From Pirellulales bacterium (GTDB lineage: Bacteria > Planctomycetota > Planctomycetia > Pirellulales > PALSA-1355), in the NCBI GenBank assembly GCA_022844125.1, contig JALHMI010000010.1, forward strand, positions 124,001-188,000: a DNA stretch of 64,000 nt, in the 5' to 3' direction. The first letter of the stretch is position 1. The number at the start of each line of letters is the position of its first letter. Positions 1 through 8,811 of the stretch are shown piece by piece. Under the pieces are notes generated by a model, which worked only from the letters and a program-made list of their open reading frames with translations, had not been told where the DNA came from and did not search any database. A program made the translations under genes and the position numbers.

Positions 1-2
1 CT

Positions 3-1745
3 TTCGCCGGGCCCGAACGACAGCGGATCTACCACCTGGCTTACGAACGCCGTTACCGTGGTCAGGTGCTCGACGGCCTCATCGCCCATGCGCGGCATCG
101 CGTCGCGTCGCCGACCGAGCCCAGGTTTCAGTTCGTCACTTGCCTGGATGAGCGCGAAGAATCGTTCCGCCGCCACCTGGAAGAAGCTGCGCCGGACTGC
201 GAAACGTTCGGCGTCGCCGGCTTCTTCAGCGTGGCGATGTATTACCGCGGCGCTGCCGACGCCCATTTCGTCCCGCTCTGCCCCGTGGTGATCAAGCCCA
301 AGCACTACGTCGAAGAAGAAGTTGCCTTCTCCTTCTCCGATGTCCACCGCCGCCGCTCGGAAACCCGTCGCGTGCTCGGCCGCGCTTCGCACCGCCTGCA
401 CGTCGGCACCCGGAGCGGCATCGGCGGCACGCTCGCCGCGCTCGCCGGCTCGCTGGCCTCGATCCCGCTCGTTTTCCGCGTTCTCTTTCCACTCCTGACG
501 GCCCGGGTTCGCCGACTGTTCGGCAGCTTCGTGCAGCCGCCACCGGTCACGCGGCTGCATTTGGAGCGGCACGACGAGCAGCCCGGGCAATCCAACGGCG
601 GCCTCGGCTACAGTCTCGCGGAAATGGTCGATATGGCCGAGCGGTTGCTCCGCGACATCGGCCTCACCCGAAATTTCTCGCGGCTCGTCATCCTGCTCGG
701 CCACGGCAGCTCGAGCCTCAACAACCCGCATCAGTCGGCCTACGATTGCGGGGCCTGCGGTGGCGGCCGCGGAGGACCGAATGCCCGCGCGATCGCCAGC
801 ATCCTGGCCGATCCGCGCGTCCGCGAGCAGCTTCGCGAGCGCGGCATCGACATCCCGCGCACCACGATCTTCCTGGGCGGCATGCACAACACGGCCAACG
901 ATCACATCGGCTTTTACGACCTCGATCGCCTCCCGTCCTCCCATCACGACGACTTCGACGCGGTGCGGGCGGCCCTCGACAAGACCCGTTGCCGCAACGC
1001 CCAGGAACGCTGCCGGCGATTCGAATCCGCGCCCCTCAAAGTCAGCTCCTATGCGGCACTCCGGCATGTCGAAGGCCGCGCCGAGGATCTCTCCCAGGTT
1101 CGGGCTGAACTCGGCCACGCCACCAACGCCGCCTGCATCGTCGGCCGCCGAAAGCGAACGCGGGGACTGTTCCTCGACCGCCGCTCCTTCCTCACCTCCT
1201 ACGATCCCACGCAAGACACGCCCGACGGGCAGATCCTCTCGCGCCTCCTGCAGGCCGTGATTCCGGTCTGCTCGGGCATCAATCTCGAATACTACTTCAG
1301 CTACGTCGATTCGCCCGGCTACGGCTGCGGGTCGAAGCTGCCGCACAACATCACTTCGCTCCTCGGTGTCATGGACGGCGCCGCCAGCGATTTGCGGCCG
1401 GGCCTTCCCTGGCAAATGGTCGAGATTCACGAACCAGTCCGGATCTTGTTCGTCATCGAAACGACGCCCTCCGTGCTGATCTCGATCCTGGAGCGGAACC
1501 CGCCGCTGATGCAGCTCGTGCTCAATGAGTGGATTCAGCTTGCTACGCTCGATCCCGGGTCCAGTCGCATTCAGCTTTTCCGCCGCGGCCGCTTCGAGCC
1601 GTACCACCCCGAGCGCGACGATCTGCCGCAGGTCCGCTCCTCGGCCGACTGGTTCCGCGGTTGGCGCGATCATCTGGGCCTGGCCTCGATCCTTCCGGGG
1701 CCTGTAGCCACCTCGCAGCCGGACTCCAGCAAGGCGGGCGCATGA
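3..1745 (+). CDS. dabA: DabA-type (DUF2309) inorganic carbon transporter subunit, 5' end outside window
   Basis: The frame is open from the first bases, so only the C-terminal two thirds is visible. DabA is a beta-carbonic-anhydrase-like zinc protein that works with a NuoL-like membrane partner (DabB) to take up inorganic carbon vectorially. The expected metal-site residues are present: Cys and Asp in TCLDERE (about 25 codons after the ATG at 66), then the His of LLGHGSSS and the Cys pair of DCGACGGG. The tail ends SKAGA, and its TGA overlaps the ATG of the next gene (ATGA at 1742), so the two are translationally coupled. The protein resembles the island copy at 46047-48590 but differs around the first motif (CLDERE versus CIDVRSE). 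Family assignment is firm; the substrate is inferred from the family. Confidence 0.88.
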   Translation, partial: FAGPERQRIYHLAYERRYRGQVLDGLIAHARHRVASPTEPRFQFVTCLDEREESFRRHLEEAAPDCETFGVAGFFSVAMYYRGAADAHFVPLCPVVIKPKHYVEEEVAFSFSDVHRRRSETRRVLGRASHRLHVGTRSGIGGTLAALAGSLASIPLVFRVLFPLLTARVRRLFGSFVQPPPVTRLHLERHDEQPGQSNGGLGYSLAEMVDMAERLLRDIGLTRNFSRLVILLGHGSSSLNNPHQSAYDCGACGGGRGGPNARAIASILADPRVREQLRERGIDIPRTTIFLGGMHNTANDHIGFYDLDRLPSSHHDDFDAVRAALDKTRCRNAQERCRRFESAPLKVSSYAALRHVEGRAEDLSQVRAELGHATNAACIVGRRKRTRGLFLDRRSFLTSYDPTQDTPDGQILSRLLQAVIPVCSGINLEYYFSYVDSPGYGCGSKLPHNITSLLGVMDGAASDLRPGLPWQMVEIHEPVRILFVIETTPSVLISILERNPPLMQLVLNEWIQLATLDPGSSRIQLFRRGRFEPYHPERDDLPQVRSSADWFRGWRDHLGLASILPGPVATSQPDSSKAGA

Positions 1746-3151
1746 GCCAGGACGTGCTCACAACCATTCTCGGTCTGACGGCGGTCGGCGCGCCGGCCAT
1801 GCTGCTGGCCATCGTCGGGCTCACGGCGCTCCTCGGCCGGCCGCTCAGCGAGCGTCTCACCGCCCGCCTGACCCAAGTCACCGTGAGCATCGGCCTGGCC
1901 GCTTCGATCGGCGTGCTCGCCGTCATGCTCACCACGGGCTCGCGCAACGTCGTCATCGACCTGGGCAATTGGGTCGCGCTCGACCAGCAGCACTTTCATC
2001 TGCATGTGAAGTTCATTTTCGATCGGCTGAGCGTACCGTTCGCGATCCTGTCGTTTGTGCTCATTGGCACCATCGGGGCCTTTGCCAAGAACTACCTGCA
2101 CCGCGAAGCGGGCTTCCAACGGTTCTTCCTGCTCTACGGCGTGTTCCTGTTCGGCATGATCGTGGCCTCGGTCGCCGGCACCATCGAAACCCTGTTCTTC
2201 GGCTGGGAGCTCGTCGGCCTTTCATCCGCGCTCCTGGTCGCCTACTTTCACCAGCGCACCGGCCCCGTCGTCAATGGCCAGCGAGTCTGGTCGATCTACC
2301 GCATCGCGGATGCCGCGTTCCTGATCGCCGCCGTTACGCTGCACCACAACACGGGCGAAGGCGACTTCGGCGTCCTGATGGGTTCCGGACCTTGGCCCGA
2401 GGGGCTGGCAGCGCTGTCATCAGATCAGGCTCTGATCATTGGCCTGCTGCTGCTCGCCGCCGCGGCGGGCAAGTCGGCCCTGATTCCGTTTTCCGGGTGG
2501 CTGCCGCGAGCGATGGAAGGCCCCACGCCTTCGAGCGCCGTGTTCTACGGCGCCTTGTCCGTTCACCTCGGGACGTTCCTGCTGCTGCGTGTCAGCCCGA
2601 TTTTGGACCTCTCGATTGTCCTCAGTGCGTGCGTCGTCGCCTTAGGCCTGGCGACCGCGGTCTTTGCCGTGATCGCCGCCCGCGTGCAGACCGACGTCAA
2701 GAGCTCACTGGCCTTCGCCTCGCTCACGCAAGTCGGCATTATCACGGCCGAAATCGGTCTCGGCTTCCGCTACGTCGCGCTGGTGCACATTATTGGCCAC
2801 GCTTGCCTTCGCACGCTGCAGCTCGTCCGCTCGCCGACTCTTCTGCAGGACTATCGCGCGCTCGAAAATGCCATCGGCGGGCACCTTTCGCTTGAGGCCG
2901 ACCCGCTCCTGCGCGGCCTGCCCGATACCTGGCGCGAACGGCTTTATCGCTTCGGACTACAGCGGGGTTACTTCGATGCCCTGATCGATAACGTCATCGC
3001 TGCCCCGTTCGTTGGCTTCTTCCAGTGGTGCAATCGGCAGGAGCTGCGCTGGGCCGAGATCCTCTCCGGCGTCAGGCCAGAGGTTCCCACCGAGGCGCCG
3101 CCGACTCCTCCGCCGCCCGAACCTGCCCTGGTCACGGAGGAGCACCGATGA
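1742..3151 (+). CDS. dabB: NuoL/DabB-like proton-conducting membrane subunit
   Basis: A 469-residue polytopic membrane protein of the complex I NuoL/antiporter family. It should form the ion-conducting partner of the upstream DabA. The family core is visible near residues 230-275: a Lys in [14 protein letters not shown], followed by [14 protein letters not shown], equivalent to the KSAQFPLHxWLPDAMEGPTPVSAL region of NuoL. The start is the ATG of the ATGA overlap with dabA, which excludes longer upstream readings in the same frame. The C-terminus is short compared with NuoL and ends in a proline-rich tail ([12 protein letters not shown]). It overlaps the next membrane gene by ATGA at 3148. No nuo genes are nearby, so a role in complex I is unlikely. 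Confidence 0.82.
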   Translation: MSQDVLTTILGLTAVGAPAMLLAIVGLTALLGRPLSERLTARLTQVTVSIGLAASIGVLAVMLTTGSRNVVIDLGNWVALDQQHFHLHVKFIFDRLSVPFAILSFVLIGTIGAFAKNYLHREAGFQRFFLLYGVFLFGMIVASVAGTIETLFFGWELVGLSSALLVAYFHQRTGPVVNGQRVWSIYRIADAAFLIAAVTLHHNTGEGDFGVLMGSGPWPEGLAALSSDQALIIGLLLLAAAAGKSALIPFSGWLPRAMEGPTPSSAVFYGALSVHLGTFLLLRVSPILDLSIVLSACVVALGLATAVFAVIAARVQTDVKSSLAFASLTQVGIITAEIGLGFRYVALVHIIGHACLRTLQLVRSPTLLQDYRALENAIGGHLSLEADPLLRGLPDTWRERLYRFGLQRGYFDALIDNVIAAPFVGFFQWCNRQELRWAEILSGVRPEVPTEAPPTPPPPEPALVTEEHR

Positions 3152-4656
3152 TCGAGTTTGCCTTCCCCTGGCTTTCGCTCGCCGTCGTTGCGCCGCTCGT
3201 GGCAGCCGCGCTTTTGCTCCGCCGGCCGCTGCCCGAACGAGTTCGCCAGATCAGCCTGGTTGCGTCGACCGTTTCCTTCCTGGCCGCCAGCGCCGCGTGG
3301 ACCGAAATGCTCGCCCGCGCAGCCACCAGCGCCGCCGATCGCTGGGACATCGGCAGCCTGCTCGGTGGTGCCCCATTGCTTTCGATCGACGCACTCAGCG
3401 CGCCGCTGCTGCCGCTCGTGGCGCTCCTGTTCGTGCTGACCGTCCTGGCCACGCTCCGCCGCAAACTCCAAAACTTCGCCTCGGCGGGCCTGCTCATTTC
3501 CGAAGGCATCCTGCTCGCCACCTTCGCCTGCCGCGAGCCGTGGCCAATCATCGCGCTGTTGGCCGCCGGCACGATTCCGCCCTGGATCGAGTTGCGGCTG
3601 AATCACAAGCCGCTTCGTATCTTCACGCTGCACATGGGCGTGTTCGTCGCGCTGCTGGTGGCGGGGCAGGGGCTTCTGAGTTGGGATTCACATTCCGTGC
3701 TGGCCGTGGGACTTCTCATGGCCGCCGTCCTCGTGCGGAGCGGCATCGCGCCGGTTCATGCCTGGCTGCCCGACCTGTTCCACAACGCCTCGTTCGGCAC
3801 CGCGCTTCTTTTCGTCACGCCGATGGTCGGCGCTTATGCCACGATGCGGCTCGTCCTGCCGATCGCGCCTGAATGGGTCCTCCGCGGCATCACCCTCCTC
3901 AGCGTCCTCACCGCGATTTACGCGGCCGGCATGGCGCTCGTGCAGATCAGGGCCCGGCGGATGTTCAGCTACTTGTTCCTCAGCCACTCGTCGCTGGTCT
4001 TCGTCGGCCTGGAAACGGCCACCACGATCGGCCTCACCGGCGCCCTTTGCGCCTGGGTCGCGATCGCCCTCTCCATGACCGGCTTCGGCATCACGCTCCG
4101 CTCGATTGAAGCCCGCATGGGCCGGATCCGGCTCGATGCGTTCCTCGGCCTGTACGAACAAATTCCCAGACTCGCCGTGTTGTTTCTGATCACGGGCCTG
4201 GCGGCAATCGGCTTTCCAGGCACGGCCGGCTTCGTCGGCGGCGAACTGCTCGTCGAAGGCGCCGTGCAGATTTACCCGCTGATGGGCGTGGCCGTCGTCG
4301 TCGTCGCCGCGCTCAACGGCATCGCCGTGCTCCGGGCTTACTTCCGGATTTTCACCGGCGCGCGTCGCCCGGTGACAGTCGATCTGCGCTTGCGTCCGCC
4401 GGAGCGTGTGGCGGTGCTGGCCCTGATTTTCCTGATGATCGGTGGCGGCCTCTACCCGCAGCCGGCCGTGATGCAGCTCTACAACGCGGCCAGCAACCTC
4501 GTGAACCAGCGCGCCGCCTACTTCGGCGTCCCCGTGCCGGCGCCCACGCTCGACCCGCACCACCACGGGGCGATCACCCCGTCGATCGAATCAGCGCCGT
4601 TTAGCCCAAAGGGATCGCCGCCGGCGCGTACCCAGCAGACACTCGCGCGTAGTTAA
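3148..4656 (+). CDS. Second NuoM/NuoL-like membrane subunit of the DAB operon
   Basis: A 502-residue, strongly hydrophobic protein of the same proton-conducting family, closer in feel to NuoM: the core motif reads [19 protein letters not shown] near residues 195-215, with a second conserved block [14 protein letters not shown] near residue 355. The ATG overlaps the preceding stop (ATGA), and a GGAGG-like ribosome site lies a few bases upstream. Having two antiporter-like subunits with one DabA differs from the two-gene island operon (one dabB, one dabA). The last 56 bases overlap the 3' end of the convergent gene 4601-5605. It is probably the third component of the chromosomal DAB complex; this is inference from operon structure. 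Confidence 0.72.
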   Translation: MIEFAFPWLSLAVVAPLVAAALLLRRPLPERVRQISLVASTVSFLAASAAWTEMLARAATSAADRWDIGSLLGGAPLLSIDALSAPLLPLVALLFVLTVLATLRRKLQNFASAGLLISEGILLATFACREPWPIIALLAAGTIPPWIELRLNHKPLRIFTLHMGVFVALLVAGQGLLSWDSHSVLAVGLLMAAVLVRSGIAPVHAWLPDLFHNASFGTALLFVTPMVGAYATMRLVLPIAPEWVLRGITLLSVLTAIYAAGMALVQIRARRMFSYLFLSHSSLVFVGLETATTIGLTGALCAWVAIALSMTGFGITLRSIEARMGRIRLDAFLGLYEQIPRLAVLFLITGLAAIGFPGTAGFVGGELLVEGAVQIYPLMGVAVVVVAALNGIAVLRAYFRIFTGARRPVTVDLRLRPPERVAVLALIFLMIGGGLYPQPAVMQLYNAASNLVNQRAAYFGVPVPAPTLDPHHHGAITPSIESAPFSPKGSPPARTQQTLARS

Positions 4657-5605
4657 GCAAACAGCCCTTCGCAAACTCCAAATCCGCCTTCGTCTGCTGA
4701 AGGCACTCCTCCACGCTAAGCTGCTTCCAACTCCCGCCGTCCAGGTACTCGCTGTGCAGCGTGAATAAACCGCGATAACCAACCTCATCGAGCCGCGCAA
4801 CATAGTCCGGAATCCGCGCAATCCCGTCCGCCAGTGGGCACTTCTTGAACGACCACTGCTGTGCTCCATGTGAGTCGCGCTCTCCTGCCTGCCACACGCA
4901 GTTCTTCAGCGACGAAATCGCGATCCACGGCGCCAGCAGGTCCAGCCCCTGCCGCCAGCCGTCGTTGCCCCCTTCGACCGTCATGTGCATCGGGTCGACG
5001 TACGCCCCCAGGTCGCGCGGCGAAAAGTCCTTGAGCAGCAAATACGCAACGGCGCCGCCGCTGGGAATCGTGTCCCCCGAGTGAATATGCACGCACGGCA
5101 GCACCCCGTGTCGGACAGCCATCTTGGCAACTCCCGCCAGCTTCGTCTTCGCGTCATCGATCTCGTGGGCCAACTCGCCGAACTTTGTGTAGCGGTAATA
5201 GCCAAGCTTGATCCGGTCGATCCCCAGTCCGCCGGCTGTCGCAATCAACTCTTCGGCTTGCGGATCGGCCTCGGTGATCGAAGTCGTCAGCATTGCGATC
5301 CGCACACCCGCGTCGCTCGCCGCCTTCGCCGCCTCGGGCAGGAGCTTCGCCGCATTCGCCGGTTCGATGTGACCGCCCGGCCGCACGGTCAGGTCGAGCC
5401 CGTCGAGCCCAATCTCCTTGAATCGCCGGCACACCTCGGGAATCGACCAGCCCTGAAAGCTCTCGCTGAAAGCCACGAACGTGGGCATCTTCTCAGAGGC
5501 CCCCTTCGGAGCATCCTCTGCTGCCGCCGCGAACCCGCGCCCACTCAGCGCGGCGGCGATTCCCAACGAACCGGCAACAAACTCCCGACGACTGAGTTCC
5601 TTCAC
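4601..5605 (-). CDS. Tat-exported sugar-phosphate isomerase/epimerase-like TIM-barrel protein
   Basis: 334 residues from a GTG at 5605 preceded by GGGAGGAG. This start places the twin-arginine signal LSRREFVAG at residues 3-11, followed by a hydrophobic stretch and an AxA-like site. The rest has the pattern of xylose-isomerase-like TIM barrels: GLDGLDLTVRPGGHIEP, a VHIHSGD strand, YVDPMHMTVEGG and a late LHSEY. These His, Asp and Glu residues are the kind that bind a divalent metal in this superfamily. Such exported TIM-barrel proteins are abundant in planctomycetes and are usually linked to sugar catabolism, but the substrate cannot be named. The 3' end overlaps the convergent DAB gene. Confidence 0.8.
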   Translation of the reverse strand: MKELSRREFVAGSLGIAAALSGRGFAAAAEDAPKGASEKMPTFVAFSESFQGWSIPEVCRRFKEIGLDGLDLTVRPGGHIEPANAAKLLPEAAKAASDAGVRIAMLTTSITEADPQAEELIATAGGLGIDRIKLGYYRYTKFGELAHEIDDAKTKLAGVAKMAVRHGVLPCVHIHSGDTIPSGGAVAYLLLKDFSPRDLGAYVDPMHMTVEGGNDGWRQGLDLLAPWIAISSLKNCVWQAGERDSHGAQQWSFKKCPLADGIARIPDYVARLDEVGYRGLFTLHSEYLDGGSWKQLSVEECLQQTKADLEFAKGCLLNYARVSAGYAPAAIPLG

Positions 5606-5874
5606 AACCAGCTCCTCCCGGTAATCTGACGACCCACTCACACCGCCGATTCTAGCACGCGGGCCCCCACCAGTGGGCGTCCGAAAATCACTCTGGCAGC
5701 CGCGATCGCAATGAAAGCGAACGCCGCCTGGAACGCATTGCAACGCGACATTCCACTAGCACTCCGGATTGCGCACATCGCCGTTGACGCTCGCCGGCCG
5801 CAAGCGCATCATTCCGCCGCCGCTGGGCCGAGCGGCACATGGGGCAAGTCACTTCCGACGGAACGGGTGACACC

Positions 5875-7425
5875 ATGGTCAGGGAGAGGCTCCTCTCCGC
5901 GCATCTGCGCTGTTTTCGTCTTTACTTCATCCATCACTGCGAACCGCTCGAAGCTCGCCTGCTGTTCTCAGGCGAAGCGCTCACCGAAGACTCCACGTCG
6001 ACCATCGCCGCCGAGTGGGGCGTCGCCGCCATTCATGCCCCTGAAGCCTGGGCCGAGGGCTACACCGGTCGCGGCGTCACGGTGGCCGTGGTCGATACCG
6101 GCATTGCACTAGCGCATCCTGATCTCACCGGTCGCTTGTGGACGAACGCCGATGAATCACCCGGCAACAGCCGTGACGACGACGCCAACGGCTTTGTCGA
6201 CGACACCGCCGGCTGGGACTTCGTCGACGCCGACAATCTTCCCGACGATCCGGCCGGCCACGGCACGCACATCGCCGGCATCATCGTCGGAGGCGTCGCT
6301 CCACCAGAAGATTCGAGTGATGGCGGGGCAGGGGAGGCGCTCGGCGTTGCGCCCGAGGCCCGCGTGATGCCGATCCGCGTGCTCGACGGCAACCTGCGCG
6401 GCGCGAACCGCGACATCGCCGCCGGCATCCGCTATGCCGTCGACATGGGCGCGGACATCATCAACCTCAGTGTCGGCGGCGCGGAGAACAGCGCCATCCG
6501 CTCGGCCATGGAGTACGCCGGCGAGCACGACGTGCTGGTGGTCGCCGCGGCAGGAAACGACCGCAGCGACAAGCCCGGCTACCCCGCCGCTTACAGCGCT
6601 ACGCTCGAAAATGTGCTCTCGGCCGGCGCTTACCGAGCGAGCGGCGAACGAGAGTCTTCGAGCAACCTCGTCGGCACGAGCGGCGCCGTCCAGGTCGACG
6701 CCCCCGGCCAGGCCATTCGCAGCACGTTCGTCACCGCGAAGTATGGCTACCAAAGCGGCACCAGCATGGCCGCGCCGCACGTGGCGGGACTGGCGGCGCT
6801 GCTGCTCTCGGCCAATCCCCGTCTCACGGCGGCCGAGCTGCGCACGATCATCGTCGGCTCGGCCGATCCGCCCGCGGCCGGTTCTGACTCGGCGGGCAGC
6901 GTGAATGCGATCGAGGCCTTGGCCCTTGCGCTCGATTCAACTCCCCAACACGTCGACGCGCCCGCGATCCCGCAGCCCGCGGCAGCCGCCCCTTTGCCGC
7001 TGGCGGCAGCACTGGAAGGTCAACCCGCGCTTGCACACACCGTCGCGGCTGTGCAAGCGCCCGCCAGAGCAGCGCTGCAACCTAGTGCCCTGATCCTACC
7101 GCCGGCAATGAACGCTCGGGCCGAACTCTCGAGCGATACGTCCACCCTCGCCCAACCGGAAGTGGTCCAGCGATCCGAGACAAGTACCGAGGCACGAACC
7201 ACGCCCCTGGAAGTGGAACGCTCGCTCCGCGACGCGGCGCTGCTGGCATATCGCCCGGACACCGCCGGCAGCGCGATGTCCTGGCCGCTGGACCAAGCGG
7301 ACCAGCCCACAGGCATAACAGGACGCAAGACACACAAACCGGGGCTTACTTCGTCCGCAGCCGAGGCTGCTGCTGCTCGCCTTCGTCCGGTCGTCGCCGC
7401 CGCACAGAAAACGGCAGCCCAATGA
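5875..7425 (+). CDS. Secreted subtilisin-like (S8) serine protease
   Basis: 516 residues from ATG 5875; an in-frame ATG at 5839 is an alternative. A planctomycete N-terminal motif CEPLEARLLFSGE sits at about residues 22-34. The peptidase domain (about 45-350) carries the full triad: Asp in VVDTGIALAHPD, His in GHGTHIAG, Ser in GTSMAAPHVAG, and an oxyanion Asn in AAAGND. Calcium-loop-like Asp/Asn-rich segments lie between the Asp and His. The last ~150 residues are low-complexity Ala/Pro-rich and probably a linker. It is closely related in architecture to 13723-15537. It converges with, and overlaps by 80 bp, the gene ending at 7346. The substrate is unknown; it should act outside the cytoplasm. 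Confidence 0.88.
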   Translation: MVRERLLSAHLRCFRLYFIHHCEPLEARLLFSGEALTEDSTSTIAAEWGVAAIHAPEAWAEGYTGRGVTVAVVDTGIALAHPDLTGRLWTNADESPGNSRDDDANGFVDDTAGWDFVDADNLPDDPAGHGTHIAGIIVGGVAPPEDSSDGGAGEALGVAPEARVMPIRVLDGNLRGANRDIAAGIRYAVDMGADIINLSVGGAENSAIRSAMEYAGEHDVLVVAAAGNDRSDKPGYPAAYSATLENVLSAGAYRASGERESSSNLVGTSGAVQVDAPGQAIRSTFVTAKYGYQSGTSMAAPHVAGLAALLLSANPRLTAAELRTIIVGSADPPAAGSDSAGSVNAIEALALALDSTPQHVDAPAIPQPAAAAPLPLAAALEGQPALAHTVAAVQAPARAALQPSALILPPAMNARAELSSDTSTLAQPEVVQRSETSTEARTTPLEVERSLRDAALLAYRPDTAGSAMSWPLDQADQPTGITGRKTHKPGLTSSAAEAAAARLRPVVAAAQKTAAQ

Positions 7426-8809
7426 TCATTCCGGCGCCAACCGCCGCGGCCGAGATCGGCTGCCCATCCGCGTGCTTCTCGGTCGCCGCGCGCTCGTCGT
7501 CCTTTGCTTTTCGGTCCGCCTTGCGAGCGGTCGCCGGCGGGGCTGCATCTGCCGCGGTCGCGACTTCGAACTCCTGGAAAATCGCCACGTCAGCATCGAT
7601 CCGCACCGGTGCCTCGCGATCCGCCAGGTGTTCACGCACTTGGCGCGGCAGCGCGTCGGCGGTTCCGCCCTCCACGGCCAGTTCCACCAATCCATCGACA
7701 ACGTCAGCATTAAACCCGGCGACCGCGCCTGGCTCGACCTGCGGCGCATCCGCGGCGTTACCCCTTGGCGACGTCGCATCGCGGCCGAACTCGCGCCACG
7801 CCTCGTTCCACGCAGACCAGGCTTGCTCGGCAAGCGTTTGCAGCTCTGTCCAGGCGTCCGGCTTACCTTCCAAGGAGTCCGCGGACTCGTCTACAAGCTT
7901 CCGGCCTTTCCGTCGCGGCGCAAGCGGGCTTTCCAGTTCAATCATGCCTTCGTCCAGCTCGGTCTTTGAAATTGCCAACTGACCGACGATTGGCGCAGCC
8001 TGTGCCGGGACAGGCTCCACCTCGCGTTCACGTGCGGAGTTATCGTCCGCCACCCACGCCGCGGTGACCCGTGCCTCCGCAGACCTCGGCGCGACCGTTG
8101 TGAAGGCCAGCGGAGTGTCGCTCGCTCGCGGCGGTGCGGTGTGACTGCTGTTCGCCGCCATGCTCGCACCAGCCGTTCCCGACGCATCGTCGCTCCGACC
8201 ATCATCCACTGTCGCGGCCGCACGCAGCACGGTTGGTTCAGCCAAGGGCTTCGGGGCAAAGCTGCGTTCGCCGCCAACCGGCTCCCGGGCGTCGGCCAGG
8301 CTGTAGCTCTGCGATCCCACGGCCAGCCCATAGATGGGCGAGGCCGTGATCACGAGCGTCAGCGCGTCGCCGCGCGACACGAGCAGACCGGGTAGTACCA
8401 GGTTCGTGCCCGACACTTGCACGCTGGCCGGAATGACGCGTGTCTCGGTCATCCGGTGAATCGCAAACTCCCCGTTGCGACTCAGCGGGCCGCGACTAAG
8501 TTCAGTCGCGCTCACGAAGACGTCCTGCTGCCGCCAGCCGGGCCCGTCGTTCGCTCTCAATGCGTCAAAGCCGCCGCTCGCGCGCGGCCAGCCGGGCTGT
8601 TGCAAGGCGGTGAACTCTCCACTGGCAGTTAACATCCGTGAGTGCTCAAACTCCGCCTCGAACTGGCGTGAGGGCGCCTCCCAGCCGAACACAAACGGAC
8701 CGAGCCCGCTGGCCGAAAGCGCGATTCGAGTCCCCAACGGCTCGAACGTAGCCATCCGACCTCGCCCCGAGCCTCGTCGCAGGTTACTCGCGCGGTTCGT
8801 ATGCATCAC
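7346..8809 (-). CDS. Large secreted or surface protein of unknown function, third gene of the sigma-kinase operon
   Basis: 487 residues without a family I recognise. The N-terminus has an LExR-like planctomycete motif (FEPLGTRIALSAS, about residues 23-35). A middle region is Ala/Glu-rich and of low complexity, and a single hydrophobic segment near the C-terminus (ISAAAVGAGMIIGLPF) is followed by an Arg-rich tail. This suggests one C-terminal membrane anchor with a basic end inside. It starts 3 bp after the kinase stop, so it is very likely co-transcribed with the ECF sigma factor and the kinase and may be their sensor, target or output. The final 80 bp overlap the convergent protease gene. 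Confidence 0.6.
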   Translation of the reverse strand: MMHTNRASNLRRGSGRGRMATFEPLGTRIALSASGLGPFVFGWEAPSRQFEAEFEHSRMLTASGEFTALQQPGWPRASGGFDALRANDGPGWRQQDVFVSATELSRGPLSRNGEFAIHRMTETRVIPASVQVSGTNLVLPGLLVSRGDALTLVITASPIYGLAVGSQSYSLADAREPVGGERSFAPKPLAEPTVLRAAATVDDGRSDDASGTAGASMAANSSHTAPPRASDTPLAFTTVAPRSAEARVTAAWVADDNSAREREVEPVPAQAAPIVGQLAISKTELDEGMIELESPLAPRRKGRKLVDESADSLEGKPDAWTELQTLAEQAWSAWNEAWREFGRDATSPRGNAADAPQVEPGAVAGFNADVVDGLVELAVEGGTADALPRQVREHLADREAPVRIDADVAIFQEFEVATAADAAPPATARKADRKAKDDERAATEKHADGQPISAAAVGAGMIIGLPFSVRRRRPDEGEQQQPRLRTK

Positions 8810-8811
8810 GC

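Noticed and set aside
1742-4656. Interpretation of the two NuoL/NuoM-like genes as complex I or a Mrp antiporter
   Set aside because: No other nuo or mrp genes are adjacent, and both are translationally coupled to a DabA gene.
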